A stretch of DNA of 64,000 nt from NCBI GenBank assembly GCA_024222295.1, contig JAAEPF010000034.1, positions 1-64,000 on the forward strand. Reading direction: 5' to 3'. Made by a program: the position numbers and the translations under genes. Below are positions 36,316 through 44,474 of the stretch, in pieces (the stretch's first letter is position 1; each line of letters opens with the position of its first letter). The DNA comes from Actinomycetes bacterium. Lineage in GTDB: Bacteria > Actinomycetota > Acidimicrobiia > Acidimicrobiales > Microtrichaceae. The notes beneath the pieces were generated by a model, which worked only from the letters and a program-made list of their open reading frames with translations, made no database searches and was not told the origin of the DNA.

Positions 36316-36987
36316 ATGCGACGGTCCACCACTCACCCCCGGTCGCGCACCTACGGGTTCGCCACGGCCCTGTTCGCCTCAGCCGGCCTGTTGTTCGCTG
36401 CCTGCGGAGGGTCGGACTCGGCTGCGTCGACCTCCTCTTCCACCGACGGGGTCGACACGTACTCGGGCTACGTGGTCGATCCACCTCCGTTCGTCGGTGA
36501 TGTCAGCCTGCCGCTTGCGGACGGCAGTGGCCAGCACACGATGTCTGCTGTGGCAGGTGGTCTCGAGCTCGTGTACTTCGGCTACACCTTCTGCCCCGAC
36601 GTGTGCCCGACAACGATGTCGGACGTGAGGCGGGTGCTTGGCGGACTTCCGGAGGACGAAGCCGAGCTGATCGATGTGTCCGTGGTGACGGTCGACCCCG
36701 CTCGAGACACAGCCGATGTGCTCGATTCCTATGTCACCAACTTCGTGCCCGACGGCCTCTCGCTGCGCACGGATGACGACGCAGCCCTGCGCTCCGCAGC
36801 CGACTCCTTCGGTGCCAACTACGAGGTGACGACCAACGAGGCGGGCGACATCGAGGTTTCCCACACCGGGGAGCTCTATGCCGTCGACGACCAGGGCCAG
36901 GTGGTCATGGCATGGCCGTTCGGCACCACATGGGAGTCCCTCGAACGAGATGTGCGGTCACTGCTGGCCGAGCAACCACAAGGCTGA
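36316..36987 (+). CDS. Sco1/SenC copper chaperone lipoprotein
   Basis: 223 residues with a lipobox (LFAACGG) and a thioredoxin-like Sco domain. Copper ligands are Cys93 and Cys97 in the CxxxC motif CPDVCP and His183 in VSHTGEL, the usual set. Sco proteins insert copper into the CuA centre of cytochrome c oxidase. It begins a three-gene unit with PCuAC and a cupredoxin-like lipoprotein. The start is ATG 36316 in preference to an upstream TTG. Confidence 0.92.
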   Translation: MRRSTTHPRSRTYGFATALFASAGLLFAACGGSDSAASTSSSTDGVDTYSGYVVDPPPFVGDVSLPLADGSGQHTMSAVAGGLELVYFGYTFCPDVCPTTMSDVRRVLGGLPEDEAELIDVSVVTVDPARDTADVLDSYVTNFVPDGLSLRTDDDAALRSAADSFGANYEVTTNEAGDIEVSHTGELYAVDDQGQVVMAWPFGTTWESLERDVRSLLAEQPQG

Positions 36988-37010
36988 ACAACTGAGAGAA
37001 TGGAACTGTG

Positions 37011-37631
37011 ATGAACAACCGCCGCAAGACACGTCGATTCGCAACCGCCGCAGCGCTGACCCTGCTCGTGGCAGCCCCCGCCGCCGCATGCAGCAGCGAC
37101 GACGAATCCTCATCGGATACCGAGGCAGCTGCCGGCGCCGAAGTGGCCATCAGCGACGCTTGGGCCCGGTCGGGCGCGGCCGGAGGCAACACCGCGGTGT
37201 ACATGGTGCTCCAGGGCGGCAGCCAGGCTGACGACCTCGTCGGTGCGTCCGTGTCCAGTGACGTGGCAGCCGAGGCGCAGGTCCACGAGACCACCGCCGA
37301 CGACGGCATGACCGACGACAGCATGGCCGGCGACGAAGGCGACATGAGCGCTGACGAGGGCATGTCTGACGACAGCATGACCGACGACAGCATGACCGAC
37401 GAGGGCATGTCCGAGGACGACATGGGTGGCGGCTCCGGGATGATGACCATGCAGGAGGTCGAGGAGGTCCCCGTACCGGCCGATGGCTCGGTTGCCCTCG
37501 AGCCCGGTGGCTACCACATCATGTTGCTCGACCTCGCCGCTGACCTCACCGCCGGTGACACGGTCGAGGTGACCCTGCTCTTCAGCAGCGGTGCCGAGGA
37601 GACGATCGACGCAGAGGTGAGGGACTCCTGA
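37011..37631 (+). CDS. PCuAC copper chaperone with Met/Asp-rich insertion
   Basis: 206 residues: an apparent lipoprotein signal peptide ending in AAACSS, then a PCu(A)C domain. The family copper site is H(M)-x10-M-x21-H-x-M. Here Met147-x21-His169-x-Met171 is exact, but the first His (His92) is separated from Met147 by 54 residues instead of about 10. The extra stretch (about 100-138) consists of acidic Met repeats such as MTDDSM and GMSDDSM. PCuAC passes Cu(I) to cytochrome oxidase and works with Sco, whose gene lies 23 nt upstream. GTG 37008 is an alternative start. Confidence 0.9.
   Translation: MNNRRKTRRFATAAALTLLVAAPAAACSSDDESSSDTEAAAGAEVAISDAWARSGAAGGNTAVYMVLQGGSQADDLVGASVSSDVAAEAQVHETTADDGMTDDSMAGDEGDMSADEGMSDDSMTDDSMTDEGMSEDDMGGGSGMMTMQEVEEVPVPADGSVALEPGGYHIMLLDLAADLTAGDTVEVTLLFSSGAEETIDAEVRDS
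37308..37424 (+). repeat. Degenerate Met/Asp codon repeats inside the PCuAC gene
   Basis: Imperfect 15- to 18-bp units built on GACGACAGCATG and GACGAGGGCATG encode DDSM and DEGM repeats. All are in frame, as expected for a length-variable protein segment. Confidence 0.8.
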
Positions 37632-38041
37632 TGCCCCGCCGACTCCGCCGGCTCACGCTGCTGGTTCTGGCTGCGCTCGTACTGGGCGCGTGCTCGGCGG
37701 AGTCGGCCGAGGGTACGTCGACGTCATCGGGGGCCGTACCCGAGCTCCAGGTCGTTGACTCCGATGCCGACGACTACGATTACGACTACGTGATCCCCTT
37801 CGGCACCGGCCGTCGACTCGACGGCGGCGAGGAGATAGAGATCGTCCCCGGAGAGCTCGACGTGAAGGTCGGCGAGCGGATCCGCATCGTCAACGAAGAC
37901 GTACGCGGCGCCGCGGTCGGCATCTTCTGGGTACCGGCCGAGCGGACCGTGGCGATGGAGTTCACCACCCCTGGCACGCTCACCGGAGAGTGCGACGTGC
38001 ATCCGAGCGGCGTCTTCACCATCAACGTCACCGGAGCCTGA
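37631..38041 (+). CDS. Cupredoxin-like lipoprotein
   Basis: 136 residues with a lipobox (LVLGACSAE), an Asp/Tyr-rich stretch (DADDYDYDYV) and a cupredoxin-like beta domain (GELDVKVGERIRIVNEDVRG ... GECDVHPSGVFTINV). Cys121 and His124 are present, but the usual first copper His after the NED-like segment is missing (RGAAVG). It may bind copper weakly or through other residues. Its ATG overlaps the PCuAC stop by one base, so it is part of the copper-delivery operon. Confidence 0.8.
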   Translation: MPRRLRRLTLLVLAALVLGACSAESAEGTSTSSGAVPELQVVDSDADDYDYDYVIPFGTGRRLDGGEEIEIVPGELDVKVGERIRIVNEDVRGAAVGIFWVPAERTVAMEFTTPGTLTGECDVHPSGVFTINVTGA

Positions 38042-38183
38042 CCCGCTGGGGCCCGCCCCATGGCGGCAACGATGCGCAAGATCCTGGGCGCCTGCGCAGT
38101 AGTGGTTGCGCCCGTCGGATCGTCTTGCACGCTGCCCGGGGGTGCTGCCCGAGTTGCTTTGCGGGGCCACCGGCTGAGCCCGC

Positions 38184-39509
38184 TCAGTCGACGACGGCTG
38201 CGCGCCCCTGGCGGATGCAGGCCGGGATGCCCACTCCGCGATAGGCCGAGCCGGCCACCCTGATCCGTCCGTCCGTGTCGTGGCCAAGTGCCTCATCGAT
38301 CCGGTCCACCAGGTCGAGATGGCCCACGTCGTATTGGTGGAAGCCATCGTTCCAGCGCGACACCCGGGTGGCTACCGGCGCTGTGTCGAGGCCCGACGTC
38401 GTGGCGATGTCGGCGAGCATCCCGGCCACGATCTCCTCGTCGGTCATCTCGCACACGCGCTGGTCGTCGCGGTGCCCGGCCGAGGCGCGCAAGACGCTGT
38501 GGCGACCGTCGTCCCAGTGAGCCCACTTGGTCGACCCCCACGACACCGCCGCCAGGAACTGCCCGGAGTCGCGGGGAACCAGGTAACCGCTCGCCCCGTC
38601 GGGCAGGTCCAGGCGGTCGTAGACGAGCGTTACGAGCACGACCGAGACCGTCTCGATCGAACCCAGGAGCTCCACCGACGTGGCCGAGGTGCCGGCAAGC
38701 ATCCGTGCCGACGTGGCAGCGGGTGTGGTCAGCACCAGGCGGTCGGCGTCGAGCGCCTCCAGGGACTCCACAGAGGTGTTCGTTTCGAGCACGGCGCCGC
38801 GATCGCCGAGCTGTTCCACCAGCGCGTCGATGAGGGTGCCGGTGCCACCGCGCAGGCCATGGAACACCGGGCCCGCCGGCGCCGACGATGCACGCCGGCG
38901 GAGCTCGTCGGTGAGGCAGCCGCCGACCGCTGCGGCATCCGCGATCTGGGGGGTGGTGGCCCGAAGCGACATGCGGTCCACGTCGCCCGCGCTGATGCCT
39001 CCGACCAGCGGCCCGACCACCCGGTCCACGAGCTCGTTGCCGAATCGGGCCCGCAGGAAGCCACCCACCGAGGCGTCCTCGGTGAGCGCAGAATCCTCGC
39101 GACCCGACTCGGCGCGAACAGCCGCCATGCCAGCGTCGCTGAGCAGGCCTGACTCCTGGAGGTCGTCCAGGTCGAGTGGTACCCCGAGGACGGACCCGGC
39201 AGGGAACCACTTCAGCCCGCCGGGCGTGTGGACCATGGCCCGTCCCGCGGCCGGTTGCGTGAACTGGTCCTCCAGACCGAGCTCGCGGCAGAGGTCGACC
39301 GCTTCGGGCACGCGGGCGAGGAACGCGTCGGCGGCCTCGTCGATCACGAGCGCGTCGCCTCCGGGCAGCTCCACCGGTGAGGTACGGATCAGACCGCCGA
39401 AATGGTCGGACGCCTCGAGTACGCGTACGGAGTCGCCGCGGTTGAGTGCCTCCCATGCCGCGGCCAGGCCGGTGATCCCACCACCCACGATCGTGACCGT
39501 TCGACTCAT
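38184..39509 (-). CDS. cgoX: Coproporphyrinogen III oxidase CgoX (HemY-type)
   Basis: 441 residues. An FAD motif VGGGITGLAAAWEALNRGD opens the protein, and the end RIRVAGSAYRGVGIPACIRQG is the C-terminal FAD-contact block of HemY/CgoX. In Gram-positive bacteria this enzyme oxidises coproporphyrinogen III to coproporphyrin III, before iron insertion by CpfC. ATG 39509 overlaps the cpfC stop by 4 nt. The presence of chdC in the same window supports the coproporphyrin route over the protoporphyrin route. Confidence 0.92.
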   Translation of the reverse strand: MSRTVTIVGGGITGLAAAWEALNRGDSVRVLEASDHFGGLIRTSPVELPGGDALVIDEAADAFLARVPEAVDLCRELGLEDQFTQPAAGRAMVHTPGGLKWFPAGSVLGVPLDLDDLQESGLLSDAGMAAVRAESGREDSALTEDASVGGFLRARFGNELVDRVVGPLVGGISAGDVDRMSLRATTPQIADAAAVGGCLTDELRRRASSAPAGPVFHGLRGGTGTLIDALVEQLGDRGAVLETNTSVESLEALDADRLVLTTPAATSARMLAGTSATSVELLGSIETVSVVLVTLVYDRLDLPDGASGYLVPRDSGQFLAAVSWGSTKWAHWDDGRHSVLRASAGHRDDQRVCEMTDEEIVAGMLADIATTSGLDTAPVATRVSRWNDGFHQYDVGHLDLVDRIDEALGHDTDGRIRVAGSAYRGVGIPACIRQGRAAVVD

Positions 39510-40414
39510 GGCTGCTCTCCAGTTGCCAGCACGAGGCGCGCCAATGCGCCCATCACAGCGGGGTCGTCGTTGGGTACCGCGGTGCGGCCGAACGGGAGGC
39601 CGGCCCGCTCGGCGGCTCGGGCCGCTTCGATGTCGAGGTCGTAGAGCACTTCGAGATGATCGGAGGTGAACCCCTGGGGCACCACCACGAGCCCGTCGCT
39701 GCGGCCCGTCTGTGCGAGGTCGTCGATGATCCCGAGGATGTCGGGGCCCCGCCACGGCTCGGGCGTTCGGCCCGCCGACTGCCACCCGAGCCCCCAGCCT
39801 GCCCATCGCGAGACGCCGGCCGCGGCTGCGATCGCCTGGGCCGACTCGTGCAGCTGGTCAGGGTACGGGTCATCGACCAGCACCCTCTCGGGAAGCGAAT
39901 GGGCGGTGAACACCACGTGCGTGCTGCCCGGCATTGCGGCCAGCGACTCGCGCAATGCACGGGCCTGGAAGCTCACGAACTCGGGCAGGTCATGCCACGA
40001 CTGGATTCCGCGAAAGGGTGTGGTGTGCGCGGCGGCTTCGGCGCGGGCGTTGTACTGGCCCACGCTGAACGCCGAGTAGTGGGGGGCCAGGACGAGTCCG
40101 ACGATGCGGTCCACTGCGGATGCCCTGAGCTCGGCGACGGCGTCCTCGATGAACGGGTACGCATGCTTCTGTCCGAGCCGGACCAGCCAGTTGCCCGGGT
40201 CGGCGGCCGAGAGCTCCGACTCGATGGCGTCGAGCTGTGCCCGGGTGCGCTGCGCCATCGGAGAGATCCCTCCGATTGCCTCGTAGCGGGCGGTCAGCTC
40301 GGCCAGCTGTCGGGGTTCGGGAGGCTTACCCCGACGGATGTGGGTGTAGTACTCCTCGACCTGTTCCGGGCCCGACGGCGTGCCGTAGGCCATCACGACG
40401 AGCCCGTGGGTCAC
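39506..40414 (-). CDS. cpfC: Coproporphyrin ferrochelatase CpfC (HemH)
   Basis: 302 residues. The catalytic His lies in VLAPHYSAFSVGQY and the conserved acid in FTSDHLEVLYDLD; FTAHSLPERV is also diagnostic. It inserts ferrous iron into coproporphyrin III to form coproheme, the ChdC substrate. GTG 40414 overlaps the hemE stop by 4 nt (GTGA), and the stop overlaps cgoX. All three are one coupled operon. Confidence 0.94.
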   Translation of the reverse strand: MTHGLVVMAYGTPSGPEQVEEYYTHIRRGKPPEPRQLAELTARYEAIGGISPMAQRTRAQLDAIESELSAADPGNWLVRLGQKHAYPFIEDAVAELRASAVDRIVGLVLAPHYSAFSVGQYNARAEAAAHTTPFRGIQSWHDLPEFVSFQARALRESLAAMPGSTHVVFTAHSLPERVLVDDPYPDQLHESAQAIAAAAGVSRWAGWGLGWQSAGRTPEPWRGPDILGIIDDLAQTGRSDGLVVVPQGFTSDHLEVLYDLDIEAARAAERAGLPFGRTAVPNDDPAVMGALARLVLATGEQP

Positions 40415-41463
40415 CTGTCGCTCCCAGAGCTCGTGTGGATGTGCTCCACGAGAGCCTCCAGCACCGTTGGGTCGGTCTCGGGCAGCACGCCATGGCCGAG
40501 GTTGAAGACGTGACCACCGCGCCGGTCGGCTCCGAGCCGCATCACATCGTCTGCAGCCGGACGGACCGCCTCCCAGCCTGCGACCACCAGCGCCGGATCC
40601 AGGTTGCCTTGCAGCGCGGTTCCTTCCGGCACACGGTCGCGGGCCGCGTCGAGGGGTGTGCGCCAGTCGACACCCACCATCTCTGCGCCGGCCGACGCCA
40701 TCAGGCCGAGCAGCTCTGCTGTGTTCACCCCGAAGTGGATCCGGGGGACGCCCAGGTCGGCCACTGCTGAGAGCACTCTTGTGCTGTGTGGCAGAACGAA
40801 GCGCTCGTAGTCGGAGGGGTTGAGCGCCCCGGCCCACGAGTCGAACAGCTGGAGTGCCGATGCGCCCTCGGCCACCTGTGAGCGCAGCGACGCGATCGCA
40901 AGGTCGGCGAGGCGGTCCATCAGCTGGTTCCAGAGCGCCTCGTCGGTATGCATGAGCGTCTTGGTGACGGTCCAGGTGCGGGTGGGTCGGCCTTCGAGCA
41001 GGTAGCTGGCAACCGTGAACGGGGCGCCGGCGAACGCAATGAGCGGCACCGGCAGTTCCGCCACGAGATTGCGCACGGTTTCGAGCACGTAGGGAGTGTC
41101 GGCGCCGGCATCCAGTGGCCGTAGTCGCTCGAGGTCGGCCGCCGAGCGGAATGGCTGTTCCACCACGGGCCCGACGCCGGGCTCGATGTCGACGCCGAAA
41201 CCGATGGCATGAACGGGGGTCATGATGTCGGAGTAGAGGATCGCTGCGTCGACTCCGTAGCGGCGCACCGGCTGCAAGGTGATCTCCGTGGCGCGGTCCA
41301 CGTCAGCGATCGCGTTGATGATCGTGCCCTCCCCGCGGACTTCGCGGTACTCCGGGAGTGACCTACCCGCCTGGCGCATGAACCACACCGGTGTGTGCTC
41401 CACGGGCTGGCTCCGCGCAGCGCGGATGAAGTTGGAGTCCTCGTGGGAGGGGAGGTTCGCCAT
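40411..41463 (-). CDS. hemE: Uroporphyrinogen decarboxylase HemE
   Basis: 350 residues with the family's N-terminal signature PVWFMRQAGRSLPEYRE, YSDIMTPVHAIGFGVDIEPG with the catalytic Asp, and HFGVNTAELL later. It decarboxylates uroporphyrinogen III to coproporphyrinogen III. ATG 41463 was chosen; a GTG two codons upstream is possible. It is first in the hemE-cpfC-cgoX operon and diverges from a small gene at 41575. Confidence 0.95.
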   Translation of the reverse strand: MANLPSHEDSNFIRAARSQPVEHTPVWFMRQAGRSLPEYREVRGEGTIINAIADVDRATEITLQPVRRYGVDAAILYSDIMTPVHAIGFGVDIEPGVGPVVEQPFRSAADLERLRPLDAGADTPYVLETVRNLVAELPVPLIAFAGAPFTVASYLLEGRPTRTWTVTKTLMHTDEALWNQLMDRLADLAIASLRSQVAEGASALQLFDSWAGALNPSDYERFVLPHSTRVLSAVADLGVPRIHFGVNTAELLGLMASAGAEMVGVDWRTPLDAARDRVPEGTALQGNLDPALVVAGWEAVRPAADDVMRLGADRRGGHVFNLGHGVLPETDPTVLEALVEHIHTSSGSDR

Positions 41464-41574
41464 TGCCACAAGTCTCGCGCCGCACATGATCGAGGCGGTA
41501 CTCGGGTGCGGCGCGCGAGGCCCCGACCCCGGTCGTCCACCGCTGCTCGATGACGGCAGCGGTAGCGTCCACAC

Positions 41575-41826
41575 ATGCGACGGATGATCGATGACGACCA
41601 GGTACCTGTGCCCCCGGGCCCGGAGGAGGACGAGGTACCAGCCAATTGGGCGGTCACGATCGTGGACGACTACGAAGACGCCACGCCGCGGGTGGCTCTC
41701 GTGGTCGAAGAGGTCGGCGCAGCCGGCACCGGTCTGTCGGTCCACCTGGATGCCGATCGTGCCCGGCGCCTCCGCCTCGCCCTCGCCAACGCACTCGGTG
41801 AACTCGGCGAGGAACCCGGCCGCTGA
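41575..41826 (+). CDS. Small acidic protein, unknown
   Basis: 83 residues, acidic, with a TIVDDYEDATPRVALVVEEV beta-like segment followed by an amphipathic helix (DADRARRLRLALANALGEL). No family recognised, but a TAGCGT -10 box 6 nt before ATG 41575 and coding-like base use support it. It is divergent from hemE and may be leaderless. Confidence 0.65.
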   Translation: MRRMIDDDQVPVPPGPEEDEVPANWAVTIVDDYEDATPRVALVVEEVGAAGTGLSVHLDADRARRLRLALANALGELGEEPGR

Positions 41827-41869
41827 TCCCCCCACCGCGCACCGGCCGATCCGCCCAGCCGAGCGGCAG

Positions 41870-42685
41870 CTACATCGGTTTCCAGTCGGGGTCCGTCTTC
41901 GTCATGGCGGCTTCCACCCCGGCGCCGAGGTTGCCGGTGAACAGGCCCAGTACCTGTGTGCGGTTCTCCATCTCCATGGCGTGACGCAGCGAGGGTGCGT
42001 CCATCGCCAGCCACATGCCCTTCTTCGACATCCAGATCCCGTACTCACTGTTGCGGGTGACCAGTGCGGCCAGCTCCAGCGCCGCATCGAGCAGTTCATC
42101 AGCGGGCACGAGTCGGTTGAGCATCCCGAAACCGTCGGCCTCTTCGCCGGTGAAGATCCGACCCGACATCATCAGCTCAGCCGCACGGGTGGGTCCCACG
42201 ACCCGTGGCAGGAACCAGCTCACGCCCACGTCTGCTGCCGACAGCCCGAGGTTGTGGAACACTGCGCCGAAACGGGTCTCGGGTGTGGCGACGCGCATGT
42301 CGGCGGCGAGGGCCAGAGCCAGCCCGCCGCCAACCGACGCTCCGTGCGCAGCTGTGATCACCGGCTTCGGGCACTCGTGCACGACCTGGATCATCCGGGC
42401 CAGGTGCTCCTGTGCCCGGTAGTTGGTTCCGACCTGGCCACGCCCCTCGCTGTCGGGCGGCGGGCTGCCGTCGCCCTTCACATCGGCCCCGGCGCAGAAA
42501 CCCTTCCCGTTGCCACGCAGGACCACCACTGACACGTCGCGCTCGGCACCCATCTCGCCGAACGCTTCGGTGATGGCCGTGGTCATGTCCATCGACAGCG
42601 CGTTGAGCCTGTCGGGTCGGTTGAGGGTGACCACGCCGACCGAGTCGTCGCGCACCTCTGTCAGCACCAGGTCATCGTTGCCCAT
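41870..42685 (-). CDS. Enoyl-CoA hydratase/isomerase family protein
   Basis: 271 residues of the crotonase fold. The oxyanion-hole segments GNGKGFCAGADVKG and AAHGASVGGGLALALAADMR are clear. Catalytic Glu positions of classic hydratases are not both obvious, so isomerase or hydrolase activity is possible. GAGGAGG precedes ATG 42685. A short-chain dehydrogenase gene lies 36 nt upstream on the same strand, together suggesting acyl-CoA metabolism. Confidence 0.9.
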   Translation of the reverse strand: MGNDDLVLTEVRDDSVGVVTLNRPDRLNALSMDMTTAITEAFGEMGAERDVSVVVLRGNGKGFCAGADVKGDGSPPPDSEGRGQVGTNYRAQEHLARMIQVVHECPKPVITAAHGASVGGGLALALAADMRVATPETRFGAVFHNLGLSAADVGVSWFLPRVVGPTRAAELMMSGRIFTGEEADGFGMLNRLVPADELLDAALELAALVTRNSEYGIWMSKKGMWLAMDAPSLRHAMEMENRTQVLGLFTGNLGAGVEAAMTKTDPDWKPM

Positions 42686-42721
42686 CGAATCCTCCTCACG
42701 TCGCACCGATGCCGGTACGAC

Positions 42722-43510
42722 TCAGTTGACGGTCATTCCGCCGTCGACGACGAGCGTGTGGCCAGTCATGAAACTCGACGCGTCGCTCGCCAGAAACGCG
42801 GCCGCTGGAACCATCTCAGCCGGTTCCGCGAGCCGCTTGATCAGCTGCGAGTCGACCGCTGCGGCCTGAAACTCCTCGGGGGTGTTGAACACCATGTCGG
42901 TGCCCACCGTGCCGGGCGCCAGTGCGTTGGCCCGGATGCCATCGCCGGCCAGCTCGGATGCCATCGAGCGCGTCATGGCAGTCATCGCAGACTTGGCCGC
43001 GACGTAGAGCGACACGAACCCGCCCTGCGTGTACACGCCGGCCGTGGTCACGTTGACGATCGCGGCGTGGTCGGATCGACGCAGTTGTGGGAGCGCCTCC
43101 TGCACCAGAAGCACGGGGCCGCGGAAGTTGGCCTCCCAGGACTTGGCCATGGCATCGGGCGTGATCGAGCCGATTGGCTGCGCCAGGGCATTGGCCGCGT
43201 TGTTGACGACGATGTCGACCCCGCCGAACTCATCGACCGTACGGGCAACCAGCTTGGCAAGCCCTTGCGGGTCGCCCATGTGTGTTGCGACCGGCAGCGA
43301 GTCACCCCCGGCGTCGCGGATCTCGTTGGCGGCCGCATCGCACGCATCTGCCTTGCGGCTGGCGATCACCACCCGTGCACCCAGTGAGGCGAAACCGCCG
43401 GCGATGGCCCGCCCGATCCCCCGACTGCCGCCGGTGACTATGGCCGTCCGTCCGCTGAGGTCGAAGTTCCCAAGGAGCTCGTCGCGGGCGTGGCGCATGT
43501 CCTGTTGCAT
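42722..43510 (-). CDS. Short-chain dehydrogenase/reductase
   Basis: 262 residues with NAD(P) motif TGGSRGIGRAIA, NNAANA, and catalytic Tyr-x3-Lys in SLYVAAKSAM; VDGGMTVN closes the fold. A Thr/Ser occurs in the usual Ser position (VTTAGVY). A TAGGGT -10 box 8 nt upstream supports ATG 43510 over ATG 43498. It is probably a 3-oxoacyl or hydroxyacyl reductase, cotranscribed with the enoyl-CoA hydratase. Confidence 0.9.
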   Translation of the reverse strand: MQQDMRHARDELLGNFDLSGRTAIVTGGSRGIGRAIAGGFASLGARVVIASRKADACDAAANEIRDAGGDSLPVATHMGDPQGLAKLVARTVDEFGGVDIVVNNAANALAQPIGSITPDAMAKSWEANFRGPVLLVQEALPQLRRSDHAAIVNVTTAGVYTQGGFVSLYVAAKSAMTAMTRSMASELAGDGIRANALAPGTVGTDMVFNTPEEFQAAAVDSQLIKRLAEPAEMVPAAAFLASDASSFMTGHTLVVDGGMTVN

Positions 43511-43518
43511 GCCGCCGG

Positions 43519-43547
43519 ACCCTAGACGCCCCAGCCACACGTAGGAT
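43519..43547. promoter_or_regulatory. Divergent -10 boxes for the SDR and DUF1838-like genes
   Basis: TAGGGT (minus strand, 43524 to 43519) lies 8 nt before ATG 43510. TAGGAT (plus strand, 43542-43547) lies 7 nt before GTG 43555. The two promoters face away within 30 bp and share upstream DNA. Confidence 0.5.
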
Positions 43548-43554
43548 CGCCGCC

Positions 43555-44451
43555 GTGGCGATCGACTTCGAGGATCCGGCGGACAACGTCCATGCGTTCG
43601 TCAAGATGTGGGCGTCGGTTGGTGACGAACCTGCGTATGGCTGCTTCCACGGCACCATGTTCGCCTCGATCGGCGACCGGAAGCTGATGCCCCTGTTCGG
43701 CTATGGGGGAACCGGGGTGATGCAGGCGAAGATCCTTTCCAGCGGCCACGCTCGCCTGCGTGGCAAGGAGACCGGGTACTTCACCGACCTTGCCACCGGC
43801 GAGCCGATGTCGAGCTGGGACAATCCGTTCACCGGCGAGACGGTCGAGGTGTTCGATTTCCTCAACGATCGTGTGCGCGGCGAACTGGGCCTGGAGATGC
43901 CGCGCTTCGAGTTCGGTGAGGCGGGCGATGAGCCCACCGACATGCACGCGGGAGCAGAGCGAGCCGACGTCGCCCCTGGTGCATCCGGCGGCGTTCCGTT
44001 CGTGTTGCCGTGGCAGGTCTACGGCGACCAGGTGCTGCTCGAGTGGGACTACACGCACCGCTACACCAACCCGGTCACCCCGGCTCTGTGGCCGATGGCG
44101 TCCACCGGCGAGTTCATCAATCCCTCCGAGCACTTCTGCTTCGTCACGTCGCTCGCCCAACTGCAGGACAGCGGCGTCGACTCCGCGCACTTCACCGCAG
44201 GGTTCTCGCGGCTGAGCCCCTGGTGGCCCTGGATGCGGATGGGTGGCAGCGGCGTTGACGGTGTGCTGTTCGGCCGCATGTTCTCGCGCAAGGTCGTCCG
44301 TGGACTCGAGGACGTCCCTGCGCCGGTCCTGGCACACACCGAGAAGCACCATCCCGAGTTCCTGCAACCGCCGACGGACTGGGACGATGGAGGGCCGATC
44401 AGCACGTGGGAGGCCTATGCCCGCGACGTGCCGCCCGAAGAGATTCGATGA
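43555..44451 (+). CDS. DUF1838-like protein
   Basis: 298 residues. Segments such as DLATGEPMSSWDNPFTGETV and FSRLSPWWPWMRMG fit the uncharacterised DUF1838 family as I remember it; the assignment is not certain. The protein is rich in Trp, Phe and Tyr, has no signal peptide or membrane helix, and no obvious catalytic motif. GTG 43555 has TAGGAT 7 nt upstream. An SDR gene follows after 23 nt, so a role in a reductive/oxidative pathway is possible. Confidence 0.72.
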   Translation: MAIDFEDPADNVHAFVKMWASVGDEPAYGCFHGTMFASIGDRKLMPLFGYGGTGVMQAKILSSGHARLRGKETGYFTDLATGEPMSSWDNPFTGETVEVFDFLNDRVRGELGLEMPRFEFGEAGDEPTDMHAGAERADVAPGASGGVPFVLPWQVYGDQVLLEWDYTHRYTNPVTPALWPMASTGEFINPSEHFCFVTSLAQLQDSGVDSAHFTAGFSRLSPWWPWMRMGGSGVDGVLFGRMFSRKVVRGLEDVPAPVLAHTEKHHPEFLQPPTDWDDGGPISTWEAYARDVPPEEIR

Positions 44452-44474
44452 CCACTTAACACGGGGGACCCGAC

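Noticed and set aside
38060-38263. Possible small exported peptide after the cupredoxin-like gene
   Set aside because: The signal-peptide look (MRKILGACAVVVAPV) is suggestive, but the frame runs into the 3' end of cgoX in shadow, has no ribosome site or -10 box, and no family.
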